Of a stretch of 64,000 nucleotides of DNA, positions 37,801 to 51,400 are shown piece after piece. The translations under genes and the position numbers were made by a program. How positions within the stretch are numbered: position 1 is the stretch's first letter; each line of letters opens with the position of its first letter. The notes below the pieces were generated by a model, which was given only the letters and a program-made list of their open reading frames with translations, had not been told where the DNA came from and made no database searches. The DNA comes from Macrostomum hystrix (taxonomy: Eukaryota; Platyhelminthes; Macrostomidae), in contig CATNEN010000038.1 in the NCBI GenBank assembly GCA_950097015.1, positions 19,564,001 to 19,628,000 on the forward strand, given 5' to 3'.

Positions 37801-39443
37801 CTCCCCAGTGTCTTTTTCCACTGTCTCCTCCCCAGTGTCTTTTTCCCACTGTCTCCTTCCCAGTGTCTTTTCCCACTGTCTCCTCCCCAGTGTCTTTTCC
37901 CACTGTCTCCTCCCCAGTGTCTTTTCCCACTGTCTCCTCCCCAGTGTCTTTTCCCACTGTCTCCTCCCCAGTGTCTTTTCCCACTGTCTCCTCCCCAGTG
38001 TCTTTTTCCCACTGTCTCCTCCCCAGTGTCTTTTCCCACTGTCTCCTCCCCAGTGTCTTTTTCCCACTGTCTCCTCTCCTCCCCAGTGTCTTTTCCCACT
38101 GTCTTTTCCCCAGTGTCTCTTCCCCACTGTCTCTTCCCCTCTGTCTCTTCCCCACTGTCACTTCCCCAGTGTCTTTTTCCCACTGTCTCTCTCCCACTGT
38201 CTCTTCCCCACTGTCACTTCCCCAGTGTCTCTCTCCCACTGTCTCTTCCCCACTGTCACTTCCCCAGTGTCTTTTTCCCACTGTCTCTTCCCCACTGTCT
38301 CTTCCCCACTGTCTCTTCCCCACTGTCTCTTCCCCACTGTCTCTTCTCCACTGTCTCTTCCCCAGTGTCTCTCCCCCACTGTCTCTTCCCCACTTTCTCT
38401 CCCCCACTTTCTCTCCCCCACTGTCTCTTTCCCAGTGTCTTTTTCCCACTGTCTCTTCCCCACTGTCACTTCCTCAGTGTCTTTTCCCCACTGTCTCTCC
38501 CCCACTGTCTCTTCCCCACTTTCTCTTCCCCACTGTCTCTTCCCCACTGTCTCTTCCCCACTTTCTCTCCCCCACTGTCTCTTCCCCAGTGTCTTTTTTC
38601 CACTATCTCTTCCCCACTGTCTCTCCCCCACTGTCTCTTCCCCACTTTCTCTCCCCCACTGTCTCTTCCCCAGTGTCTTTTTCCCACTATCTCTTCCCCA
38701 CTGTCTCTTCCTCAGTTTCTTTTCTCACTGTCTTTTCCCCACTGTCTCTTCCCCACTATCTCTTCCCCACTGTCTCTTCCCCACTGTCTCTCCCCACTGT
38801 CTCTTCCCCACTGTCTCTTCCCACTGTCTCTTCCCCACTGTCTTTTCCCCACTATCTCTTCCCCACTATCTCTTCCCCACTGTCTCTTCCCCACTGTCTC
38901 TCCCCACTGTCTCTTCCCCACTGTCTCTCCCCACTGTCTCTTCCCCACTGTCTTTTCCCCACTATCTCTTCCCCACTGTCTCTCCCCCACTGGCTCTTCC
39001 CCACTTTCTCTCCCCTAATGTCTCTTCCCCAGTGTCTTTTTCCCACTGTCTCTTCCCCACTGTCTCTTCCTCAGTTTCTTTTCCCACTGTCTCTTCCCCA
39101 GTGTCTTTTCTTAGTGAATTTTCTCCCAGTATATCCACCCAGTTCAATGTCTTCCCCAGTATGTCCACCCGCGTTGAATCTCAGATTTTTTAAGCCTAAC
39201 TTTGCTTCATCAACAGAACAAACAGGCAATTACAATTTTATCTAGGTCGTAAATTATATTTTTACCAAATGCGCGATAGGGCTTTTATTAAATAATTTAG
39301 CCTGCACCAACCAACTTTGTCCTGTCTGGTGCCGTGCCAGTTGCAAAAAATAGTTTTTATTCAGCGCCCCTGTCATTCAGCTGCTGCCATATTTATTAGA
39401 TTCCACTCCCACAGCGCCCTAATTAACTAACCGGTCAGGTAAA

Positions 39444-39486
<43 letters not shown>

Positions 39487-42400
39487 TCTATCTATAAGTT
39501 TTGGCCCAACCGATTGCAGCCATAAACATTTCCTGATTTCCCTGTCTGTCCTCTCGACCTCCCAACGATTGATGGCTTATGTTTCTAATGGATGGGGTAT
39601 AATGTAGGGAAAAGTACACTTTTAACCTATGGGACTCCCATCTCTCTTTCTGTCTTTCTCTACTCTCTTTACCCTTTCTCATCCGCCTCAAAGATTTTTC
39701 CGGCCTCAATTTGCTTCAAAGCTACCAACCCCCCTCCTCCGCTCTCCGCTATCAATCTGCGAATTTCCTATTAGTTTCGACTTATTTTCTGGACCTTTTG
39801 GCCTCCCTAACTTAGTTCGTCTTTTTTTCTACGCGGTTCGGTTATTTTTTCTGCTATTGGCATCTACCCGCCTCTCTGACTCTCTCTTTTTGTCTGAGTA
39901 TGAGATATTGACTGAGTATAGGATCCACTAAGTTGTGAGCCTGGAATTACTTAAGTTAAACCTTTCCCGTCATTTCATTCTCAGTACATATAGTCCCAAT
40001 AGTTAAATTAAAGCATTTCTATCGACTGTTTCATTTTAAATCAGGGGTCGGCAAACTCCGGCCCGCGGGCCAGATGCGGCCCTCGAAGCTCCCAAATCCG
40101 GCCCGTTGCCCCTTCTAACATCTGCAGTGTCCTGTTTCATCTATCTCGTGTCTAATCTCTCCCGTGTCTAATCTCTCCCGTGTCTCATCTCTCCCGTGTC
40201 TCATCTCTCCCGTGTCTAATCTCTCCCGTGTCTCATCTCTCCCGTGTCTAATCTCTCCCGTGTCTCATCTCTCCCGTGTCTAATCTCTTCCATGTCTCAT
40301 CTCTTCCGTGTCTAATCTCTTCCGTGTCTAATCTCTCCCGTGTCTAATCTCTTCCATGTCTCATCTCTTCCGTGTCTAATCTCTTCCGTGTCTAATCTCT
40401 CCCGTGTCTAATCTCTCCCGTGTCTAATCTCTCCCGTGTCTCATCTCTCCCGTGTCTTATCTCTTCCATGTCTCATCTCTTCCGTGTCTAATCTCTTCCG
40501 TGTCTAATCTCTCCCGTGTCTAATCTCTCCCGTGTCTAATCTCTCCCGTGTCTCATCTCTCCCGTGTCTAATCTCTTCCGTGTCTAATCTCTTCCGTGTC
40601 TAATCTCTCCCGTGTCTAATCTCTCCCGTGTCTAATCTCTCCCGTGTCTTATCTCTCCCGTGTCTAATCTCTCCCCTGTCTAATCTCTCCCGTGTCTCAT
40701 ATCTCCCGTGTCTAATCTCTTCCGTGTCTAATCTCTCCCGTGTCTAATCTCTCCCCTGTCTTATCTCTCCCGTGTCTCATCTCTCTCGTGTCCCATCTTT
40801 CCCGTGTCTCATCTCTCCCGTGTCTCATCTCTCCCCTATCTCATAATTTTTACAGTCAATGCAGCCCGTTGTCGTCTTTAAGTTCTCTCTTTGGCCCGCC
40901 AGCAAATAAGTTTGCCTACCCCTGTTTTAAATGAATCAAGAGTGGGTAAAGCAGAGGCTTGAAATTTTCAGACTGTGGTTAAATAAATTATTTTTTTCTT
41001 TATTGAACAATACAACACGCATGCCTCTAGATCTTCGATAAACATTTACGAAAAAATCTACGTAGAGGCGATATAAAAGCGATTTAATCGGGTTATAAAG
41101 TAATTGTTTGTTCAGCCAGGTATGTTGTCAAAGTTTCTAATTATTTAGCTCACGAGCTTTAGACAACACTTGCAATGAAAGCTACGGTACAGAGTTAAAA
41201 CAAACTATTTATTTATTCTAAGCACTGGCGCAACAGTGGGACGGTGTAACAGCTTCGCTCACTACTGTTGCCTGGTGTTGGTTGAGTTCAACGGATTCAT
41301 TTAGCCAATTGCCGCTATTCTTGTTGCTATTAGCAACGCTGTGCGTCACTAGCTTCCGATTGGCTGTGACTAGATCTAGATAATTGACCTTCTTCTGTTG
41401 CGTTGGCGGCGCATGCGGCTGCTGGCCGTGCTGCTGCAGCAGCAGCTGCTGTTGCTTCCTATGCCGCCTCTCCTGTCTCAGTTTCCTCGCCTCCGCTACG
41501 CACTTTGGCGCGAACGAGTCAAAGAAGGCCTCGCGAAATTGCGAACTCATGCCGTAGAGCCAGAAGAAATTAGTGGCCGAGTTGAGTATGACCAGAGTGT
41601 CCATCAGGTTGCCCAGTTGGAAGTAGATGACGCGGAATACGCAGTCGTCAACTGCGGCTGCCAGATTCAGGCAGCCTTGGGGGAACTCGGTCACGGTGAA
41701 GCTGGACACCACCGCCACCAGCAGGATAGTCCGCCTGGTGTGCTCTCGAAGGCTGCGCTCCTCCTTGCAACGCATCCGGTCAGCTTTGAGACGCTTCCTG
41801 CGAATTCTTACCTGTGCAGTTTGGATGGATAATCATAATTTAGTCATGGGAGCATGGGGCGCTGGTGCATCGTTTATCAAAATTAGACTCGCAGCTAGCG
41901 AGAAGGCATTTATGCTCGTTCTGCTGACCACTGAGCACGCATTCACAAGGTCGAGTACGTCTGCCCCAGACTTTCAAATCGACTGGCAGTGTGCGCTTTC
42001 AATACGCTTTGAATGTTGGCTCTCTATGGCGCAAATTAAACGACAAAACCCGAGCCTTCTCTCCACGGTTGCGCCCCAAATGAATGAGCTTAACCACTTG
42101 GCTACTCGCCCTCCTAATTTTGATTGAAAATATGGAGTAAATCTGTATATCTAGCATAGAAGAAATAATAATTGTGATGTAGCATATATAGTAATAATTA
42201 TGACCATCCTCTCTGTGTCACTGTCGATCCTAATTTAGCGATTACAGATCACTGGTCACAAGCATGTACATGTACACAGTCAGTCGCATTGTGATTGGTC
42301 AGGCACTGTACACGCTGCATAAAATATTCAATAAATAAAATGATGCAGTGGTTTATTGAGGTTAGATTGTACTTTGAGGGTCGACTAGCGATCCTAATAG

Positions 42401-45400
42401 GATTATAATATTAGATTCGAGATAAAAAGCGAGCCATAAAATAATTCTTCATTCTCTCTAGATAGCTTCTAGATCGTAAATTAGACAGGCAAAAATTGAC
42501 TGCCCATTGCTTTGTGGATTTTTCTATTGGCCTAATGCCAAAAATATCTGCATTAAATTTTCTGCAATATCATATGTGATGAGGTATAGAGAGAAAAAAG
42601 CATTTGAAGCCTATTGGTATTTATATGAATGATTATAGCCTTTGAATAAGCAATCCAGTGTTACATTGAATTAAGAATTTCTCCTATAATTATGTTCTAT
42701 ATCATCACACATTGAAGCCAAATCTATAGTCTCCTACTGGCTTGCCATGTGATTGGCCTAGTTAATGGCATGTTATTTTCCAAAAAAGCTTGTTTCTTTT
42801 TTGTCCTTGGTCATGTTGTGCTTTTGTCTCTATTTGTTAGAAAAAACCTACAATTCAATGGTTCGGCACACGTGTACTTATTACCTAGTTAGGCCATTAA
42901 TAAGTACTCGTGATTAACTTGTCTTACATTTTTTCATTCTGCTTGTCGAAAATGTAGCATTCTAGTTAAACTTATATCACCAGGTCGGATCTGTGTATCT
43001 TTACAATATTTTTGCAATTTTACGTCGTCGTGCTCATGAAAGTTCAGTCAAAAGTTAATTATTGAATGTGATTGCTTAAACTCTTTGCTGTGTTTTGGAA
43101 AATTTTACCTCGTTATTTATAATAATTATTTTTTTCTAGTGCATTTAGTTAGGCATTTCGTGTCTGTTCTGATACAATCACTAATTAATGATCTAATGAT
43201 TTGAAAAAAACTATTTTGTCATAACCTTTATCAATTCAATTTTATGAGCAGATGAAAATTCTAATTTACAAAACTCAGACAGTAAAAAGCTAAAGTTTTA
43301 TTTTATAAAAATTTATTGATACACAATCTACTCGAGTATTCTACATTCTTCATCCAGATTCTATAGTGATAAAACTACCACAGCTATCGTCATTTTGTCT
43401 ATGGCCATAACCAAAAACAAATAGGAGGACACAATCTCTCTAGCCTACTTCTTTGATTATGTATATGGCCAAAGCTAACCTTTGAGTCGTTTAGAATTAA
43501 ATATAAATATTAAAAAATGATATATTAAAAAGGTAGCTCACCTGTCTTAGAGCGTAGAGCAGCATGCCGCTAAATATGCAAATCAGCAGGGAGCTGATCA
43601 TCTTTACAAATACGCCGTAAATGTACATATTGAGCTTCTCAATCTTCAAATCTCGAACCACATCGTAGACATCGAACCACCAAGTCTCATTGCCAGTGCC
43701 ATTGTTGACTGTAGTCAGCTCGTAGATCATTGAGTTAGGCAGCGTGGCTAGAACAGACACAACCACTATGCCAATGAGGCAGTACTTGGTGCGTTTCATG
43801 CTGCACCAAGTTGGACCATCGGTTGGAAAATAAACAGCTATGAAGCGAAAGAAGGCCAGAGCCACCGTGAACTGTGTGGCAATCACGTGACCAATGATGG
43901 TGATAACATTGTGAGCCAGAATTAGCTGTATGGCTATCTTGGAGTGTCCGGCATCTGGTCTGGGCTCACTGACTATGTACATATAGATGGCATAATAGGT
44001 GTAAGTTGTCATCTTGATAGTATCGCACACGCTTATTCCGGTCAGGATAACGTTGAACGGATTGCGCATTGTGGTTCGAGTTAGCACAACACATACTATT
44101 ATGTTTAGCAGTATGCCAGCTATGCAGATGCTGCTGCTTAGGTAGCCGTGAATTCTTGCCAGCTTCTGATCCAGGTGGTAGAGTAGGCTGAAGTTATAAC
44201 TGGCACATTGGTGCAGCATCGAGGTGACGTTAACCTGCTCGTCTTCCGGTGACTGTGTCATAACGTTTAAAGTCAGTGATGTAAATTTACCTTGCTGTTT
44301 ATGATTTCTAGGCTAGGTTTACTGCTCAAAATAAGATGTGTTTTCCGCCTTCGCAGAATAGTGCTTTTATTTATACACCCGGGGGATTGATATTCATACG
44401 TGCTCTGGCCACTCTTGTCGCCAAGTGCAGCGTCAGGCAATGTAATTGGTTCCAGTTAAAACGCCAGGTCCGTTCCTGATTGGCTAGTGTGGCCAGCGTG
44501 TCACGCGCGCACGCATTTAGCCCTAGTGTAGGGAAAAAGCAAGACAGAAATAGTGGGCAGGACAAGAAATAGAGAGGTGTTTCTTTTGCTGCCTTGTGTC
44601 ACTTGACCACAAGTCTGCCTTGCGACTGCCTTACTAATTCAGCTCGTCATGGGGTATTCGATTGGGACTTCCACTTTTTCCCTATATTTCTGTCCGCCCT
44701 ACAAAAGTTGGATAGTGAGGAGGTGAAAGCGAGCGGCAGTATGTCAGATCCTCTTTTGGTGCGTCTGTCTCGTCTTTTTACAATGTTAGTTGTCCTTGTC
44801 ACCAGGGTCTTCGACAAGAAGCGCTGAATATCTTGACGATGCTGCCTCGGACGGCTTTGAAAGTTAGTTCATCGTTAAGGGCAGAAAAATTTGATCCATA
44901 ATTTTCACCAAAGTCGGTCATTCGGTTTGGCAGCTATCGTGAAGTAAGCAGTGAGTATTTGAAATACCCCGTGGTCCTTCCCAAGGGGGAAAATAGCGTG
45001 TTCATTCTACCTTAATGATAAAGAGGATTTTGTAAGTTTCTGAAACTGCGAATAAGGCATAATTGAAAGCAGTGCTCTTTGGATGTCTGAAAATTTGCTA
45101 AAAATATCTGGCTTCTTCAAATCTTAACTGATGAGATTTGCCAGGCCTGTCCGGCATTCGTTTCCTATTTAGTACGGTAATGGCTTACAGCTGTAGCACT
45201 TGTTAAAACTATGAAACCCTTTTTAACTCTAAAACTTGCCTATGCGACAGCTGAACAGATCTTATTAGCTGACTAATTGGGCTTTAGTAAAATTTTTACC
45301 AGTCAGGCTGCTGCGCTAAATGACAACTAGTAAAATTAGTGTGGGCATCAAGTACGAGCTAGTTTTACCGTGCGTTAGTTTTACTGCGTTTGTAACGAAA

Positions 45401-48400
45401 TAAAATTCCTGGTATGCAGACGGATGTGTTAGGTGTGGCTGCACTAGTATTTATATCACTAGTTGTATGTGATCTTTTGTTTAGTTATTACTGTGTTGCC
45501 ATTTTGGTCTCATACAATGGCATCAAGAAACTTTTTTGTTCTAAAAGGTCAACAAAATTGTAACTTTTTTGTATTCCTCCATAATAAATTTAATCTTTTT
45601 GGCTGGGGACTGTACCGACTAAAAGAACCGATGAATTTCCGTCAGCAATCCAGCTTTTAGTTCTAATTTTGTTCGTTAACTGCTCAACATCGCTTCATCG
45701 ACGCAGCACGATGAGTATTTTTAATTCAAATCTGCCTTTTAATGTAAGATGGTCTTAAGATCGCACTTGGGAAATTATTCAATATTTCAGCAGACGTTGG
45801 CAATTAAAAAAATAAGCTTCTAAAATAGTTCGCCGCAGTTTATTATAGGCAAAACTTTGTATTTTGCTAAAACAGTATTTGCTACTTTCCTAGCTTTCGC
45901 TTCTTCAGCGTCTAGGTCCTTGTTAACTAGCTAAAATATTGAATTGACAGTTGGATTCGGGAAGTTTGGCATTTCGTGTTGCGAATTTCTCTATTGTCGA
46001 TTAGCGATCGCATGCGGCTACTGTTTGTCGTTAACTCCGCATTGTGTGCCTGTTAATTAACTCGATTTGTTCACGTGTTCGTGTTCACTTGGCTGAATTC
46101 GAAGCCCTGCCTTCTGGATTAGAGCCAGTGTAGGGATGAAACACATGGCGCTATGTTTTCTTCTTCTGCCAACTCTAGGAAATAAGATTTGGCTTAACCA
46201 TCGTTTAATTTTCTCCATATTCTGCTATCTCCTATTCCGCTGGAACTGTCAGAGACTCTTCGAAGCGTGCAACAAATTTCCAGTCTATCAGTGTTAAATT
46301 CCGCCTGCATGGCTGTCCCAGTGATACATACGATATTCTTAGACTACATTGACTTGCACGTGCAACTATGTATGGATAAGCATAAGCGAAACACTTTTCT
46401 CATATTGTCAGTTCGATTACTAGATACAATTTTCTTTCCTATGCAAGGAAAGCTTAAAAATAGATACAATTTACACCCTCCATGTCATTGCACAGTGAAA
46501 GTTTACACTTTCTGACGTTGCGAAATCCTCTGGTTATGTACACACCTGTGTGAGCGTGTGCCAGCGTACGGTATCTGTGTGCTCAGGAGTCAGCGAGATT
46601 GGCATGATTGCCTCCTCGCTGACTGCGGGTCTAGTATCACCAAATGACGTGCCATTGCCCGCAGCCCTCTTGCAATTATTATTATTATTATTATTATACA
46701 CAAATAGCCTAGTTGGGATTGATGTAAAGCCAGTGTCACAGCCACACCTGTACAGCACGGCGCTCCAGTCCATGCACTGGAGAGGCCGACACACGCAACA
46801 CAAAGTTTCTATCTTGTACAGTTCCCTGAGGACATGCTGATAGCATGACCAAGTGTACTTCGGTGGATGTTCACGTTACTGTTGCTGAGTGATCCATAAT
46901 ATATGATTTACGATCTAGCCGCATTCGTTCTAGATCTGTTTCTCTATACCGCATATCCTAATTTTACAACTCCTAATCTAAATCTCCCATTTCTTGGCCC
47001 CTTCATCATCCTCATCTTCGTCTTAGTGTTTTTTATCTTTTATCTTCTTCCGTAATAAAAGAATCTGGAATTTGCGCGGCGTCGTCTGAGAAGAGATTGT
47101 GAGTGAGCAGGAAGCAAGCAATTATCTTAGCAGTTGTGCAACTGGCATGGACGCAAAGCACTCGCTGTCTGAAGAGGTTTTTTAAGAAGAATGTTAACGC
47201 CTGATTGTCCTTTGTGGAAAATCTAAAATATGAATTTGAGGGCGGCATATGACAGTCTTATATAAAGCGTCTAATGCAAATTCTCAAATATTGATCAGAT
47301 TAGAGCTGTATTCATTTCTTCCCATTTTTCTGGCAAAACGCTTTTTGAAAATCTGTTCTGCAAATCTGACATATTTAAGCCTTTGATGAAGCGAATACAA
47401 ACAACTTCTTCCTGCTTCCCGCTTCCTGCTTACGGGACGGAAATGAATTGCTGAACTGAATCAAGCATTAAAATTTTAGCTATGTGTTATACCCTCCTAT
47501 TTCTTAGAGTTCGTTTAGTTCCACGTACTTTCGCGTCCTTTTCTATTGCACTTTAAAGATGTATTAGACCGTATTCTACTCCTACCTCTGAAAATTTATT
47601 AAATCAAACATCCATCATCTCATCACTGACACCATCCCAGATCCCCAGGTTGTATTATCGACACCATCCTAGATCCCCCTAGGTTGCATTCCCGACACCA
47701 TCCCAGATCCCCCTAGGTTGCATTCCCGACACCATCCCAGATCCCCCTAGGTTGCATTCCCGACACCATCCCAGATCCCCCTAGGTTGCATTCCCGACAC
47801 CATCCCAGATCCCAGAGATGTATTCCCGACACCATCCCAGATCCTCAGGTTGTATTCCCAACACCATCCTAGATCCCCAGGTTGTATTCCCAACACCATC
47901 CCAGATCCTCAGGTTGTATTCCCAACACCATCCCAGATCCTCAGGTTGTATTCCCAACACCATCCCAGATCCTCAGGTTGTATTCCCGACACCATCCCAG
48001 ATCCCCAGGTTGCATTCCCGACACCATCCCAGATCCTCAGGTTGTATTCCCGACACCATCCCAGATCCCCAGGTTGCATTCCCGACACCATCCCAGATCC
48101 CCAGGTTGTATTCCCAACACCATCCCAGATCCTCAGGTTGTATTCCCGACACCATCCCAGATCCCCAGGTTGTATTCCCGACACCATCCCAGATCCTCAG
48201 GTTGCATTCCCGACACCATCCCAGATCCCCAGGTTGCATTCCCGACACCATCCCAGATCCCCAGGTTGCATTCCCAACACCATCCCAGATGCTAAAATAA
48301 CACACATTACATGCATTGCTTACAGGTTGCTGGGCACAGCCATCCGGGTCTTCGCAATTTGGCAACAGATGCCCTAGTGTCGTTAGTCAACGCCGCCGTT

Positions 48401-51400
48401 GAATGCCCAGACGTTGAACTGTCTGAAGCCGACGGTGGACCAGCTTCCGGTTTTGTGTGGGAGAGCGAGCGTCTGACTAGGCTGGTGCTGGAGCCTCTGT
48501 ACCAGCTGTCTCAACTGCATGCTGACACTCGCAGCAAGCAACTGGCCTGCCTGCAACACCTGCTGAATGTTTGCGGCGACCGGCTGGGGCCCCACTGGCA
48601 GAGATTCATCCAGGTGAGTTTTGCTAACAGGTAGTTTCCGTTCGCATGTGGTTTGGGTTTCCAAACTGTCATTTAAGTTTCCAATTGAAGTTTTTTTCGA
48701 TCAAGTTTCTTATTTCGGGTACGCTGTTCTGAGAACTCATTTGTACTTGCATTTTTTTAAATATCGCGTCCTCAAACTCTCACTGTGTACTCAAACTCTC
48801 ACTGTATTCTCAAACTCTCACTGTATTCTCAAACTCTCACTGTGTACTCAAACTCTCACTGTATTCTCAAACTCTCACTGTATTCTCAAACTCTCACTGT
48901 GTACTCAAACTCTCACTGTATTCTCAAACTCTCACTGTATTCTCAAAATCTCACTGTTTACTCAAACTCTCACTGTGTACTCAAACTCTCACTGTATTCT
49001 CAAACTCTCGCTGTGTACTCAAACTCTCACTGTATTCTCAAACTCTCGCTGTGTTTTGAAACTCTCACTGTGTACTCAAACTCTCATTGTAGTACTCAAA
49101 CTCTCACTGTATTCTCAAACTCTCACTGTATTCTCAAACTCTCACTGTATTCTCAAACTCTCACTGTATTCTCAAACTCTCACTGTGTACTCAAACTCTC
49201 ACTTTGTACTCAAATTCTAACCATGTTTTCTAATTCTCACTGTAAACTCAAAGTATGTATGCTCCTATGTACTGAAATGCTCAATGCTCACTTATTCTCA
49301 AGTAGCGGAGTCTAAACGACTTGACTCAAAAAACCAAATCAATACTCTTATAAAATAATTTTTTCATAAAAAATGCCTAATTTTTCCCAGGTTGTGGGCG
49401 AAATCAACGGTCACGACTCGCACAATGAGGCGCACATACGACTTGCGTTTCGCTGCCTGCAACAGATACTGACCGATTTTCTGTCGTCCTTGAGTCGGGA
49501 ATGCTACGAGACCTGCATCGATGTGACGGCATCGTTTGCCAAACAGCAGCAGGAAATGAACATTGCCCTGACTGCTGTTGGCTGCATCTGGAATATCACA
49601 GACTATTTCTTTGGCAAACAGCCAACTGACTCTGGCGACTGGATGCCCGACCAACTGTGGATCTGCGTGCAGGTTGGGACTGCTTGTCACTTGCCATTTA
49701 AATAGAATAGCTAGATAATGCCATTTCCCAAGACAGCTAGATGCAGTTTCGCAAAAACGGCTAGATGATGCCGTTTCCCAAGACAGCTAGATGCAGTTTC
49801 GCAAAAACGGCTAGATGATGCCGTTTCCCAAGACAGCTAGATGCAATTTCCCAAAATCAGCTAGATGATGCCATTTCTCAAAATCAGCTAGATGATTCCG
49901 TTTCCCAAGACAGCTAGATGCAATTTCCCAAAATCAGCTAGATGATGCCATTTCTTAAAATCAGCTAGATGATGCCGTTTCCCAAGACAGCTAGATAATG
50001 CCATTTCCCAAGACAGCTAGATGATGCCATTTCCCAAGACAGCTAGATAATGCCATTTCCCAAGACAGCTAGATGCAATTTCCCAAAATCAGCTAGATAA
50101 TGCCATTTCTCAAAAACAGCTAGATGATGCCGTTTCCCAAGACAGCTAGATAATGCCATTTCCCAAGACAGCTAGATGCAATTTCCCAAAATCAGCTAGA
50201 TGATGCCATTTCTCAAAATCAGCTAGATAATGCCATTTCCCAAGACAGCTAGATGATGCCATTTCCCAAGACAGCTAGATAATGCCATTTCCCAAGACAG
50301 CTAGATGCAATTTCCCAAAATCAGCTAGATAATGCCATTTCTCAAAAACAGCTAGATGATGCCGTTTCCCAAGACAGCTAGATAATGCCATTTCCCAAGA
50401 CAGCTAGATGCAATTTCCCAAAATCAGCTAGATGATGCCATTTCTCAAAATCAGCTAGATGATGCCGTTTCCCAAGACAGCTAGATGCAATTTCCCAAAA
50501 TCAGCTAGATGATGCCGTTTCCCAAGACAGCTAGATAATGCCATTTCCCAAGACAGCTAGATGATGCCATTTCCCAAGACAGCTAGATAATGCCATTTCC
50601 CAAGACAGCTAGATGCAATTTCCCAAAATCAGCTAGATAATGCCATTTCTCAAAAACAGCTAGATGATGCCATTTCCCAAGACAGCTAGATGCAATTTCC
50701 CAAAATCAGCTAGATGATGCCATTTCCCAAGACAGCTAGATGCAATTTCCCAAAATCAGCTAGATGATGCCGTTTCCCAAGACAGCTAGATAATGCCATT
50801 TCCCAAGACAGCTAGATGATGCCATTTCCCAAGACAGCTAGATAATGCCATTTCCCAAGACAGCTAGATGCAATTTCCCAAAATCAGCTAGATAATGCCA
50901 TTTCCCAAGACAGCTAGATGATGCGATTTCCCAAGACAGCTAGATGCAATTTCCCAAGACAGCTAGATGATGCCATTTCCAATAGGATTTCCCAAATTCT
51001 TTCGAAAGCAAGGATTTTTCCTCGGTCTTGTATGTGCTCCTGAGATACATTTTCTTGATTGCAACATAAAAAAGTACTTTTCGATTGCTTTGCACTATCA
51101 GGAAACCTATTGTGCTCTGAGAACATTGTAATTAACTTTGACCAGCGCAGAAATTTGGTCGGCAGTCTTTTACAAGCTTTTAATAATCAGCAATGTGATT
51201 AGATGGGCATTCTTAGTATTTTTTGCAAAGCCTTTTCACTGTCTGCCTAACATATGCCCCGCTAGCCATGTGATTGATTAAGCTTGCTATTCCTATTGAA
51301 ACTGATCAATGATTGACCCGGGATCGGACTAGACCTGAGGGCTTTTATTGATCTTAACTATGGGATATCTAATCGATGTTCTCTTACAAGTCAAGCACGC

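Noticed and set aside
37213-39245. Long open frames of 550-618 codons on both strands in the CT-rich array
   Set aside because: They consist only of the repeat translated in several frames at once, and no unit encodes a stop. There are no splice or homology signals, so they are repeat artefacts.
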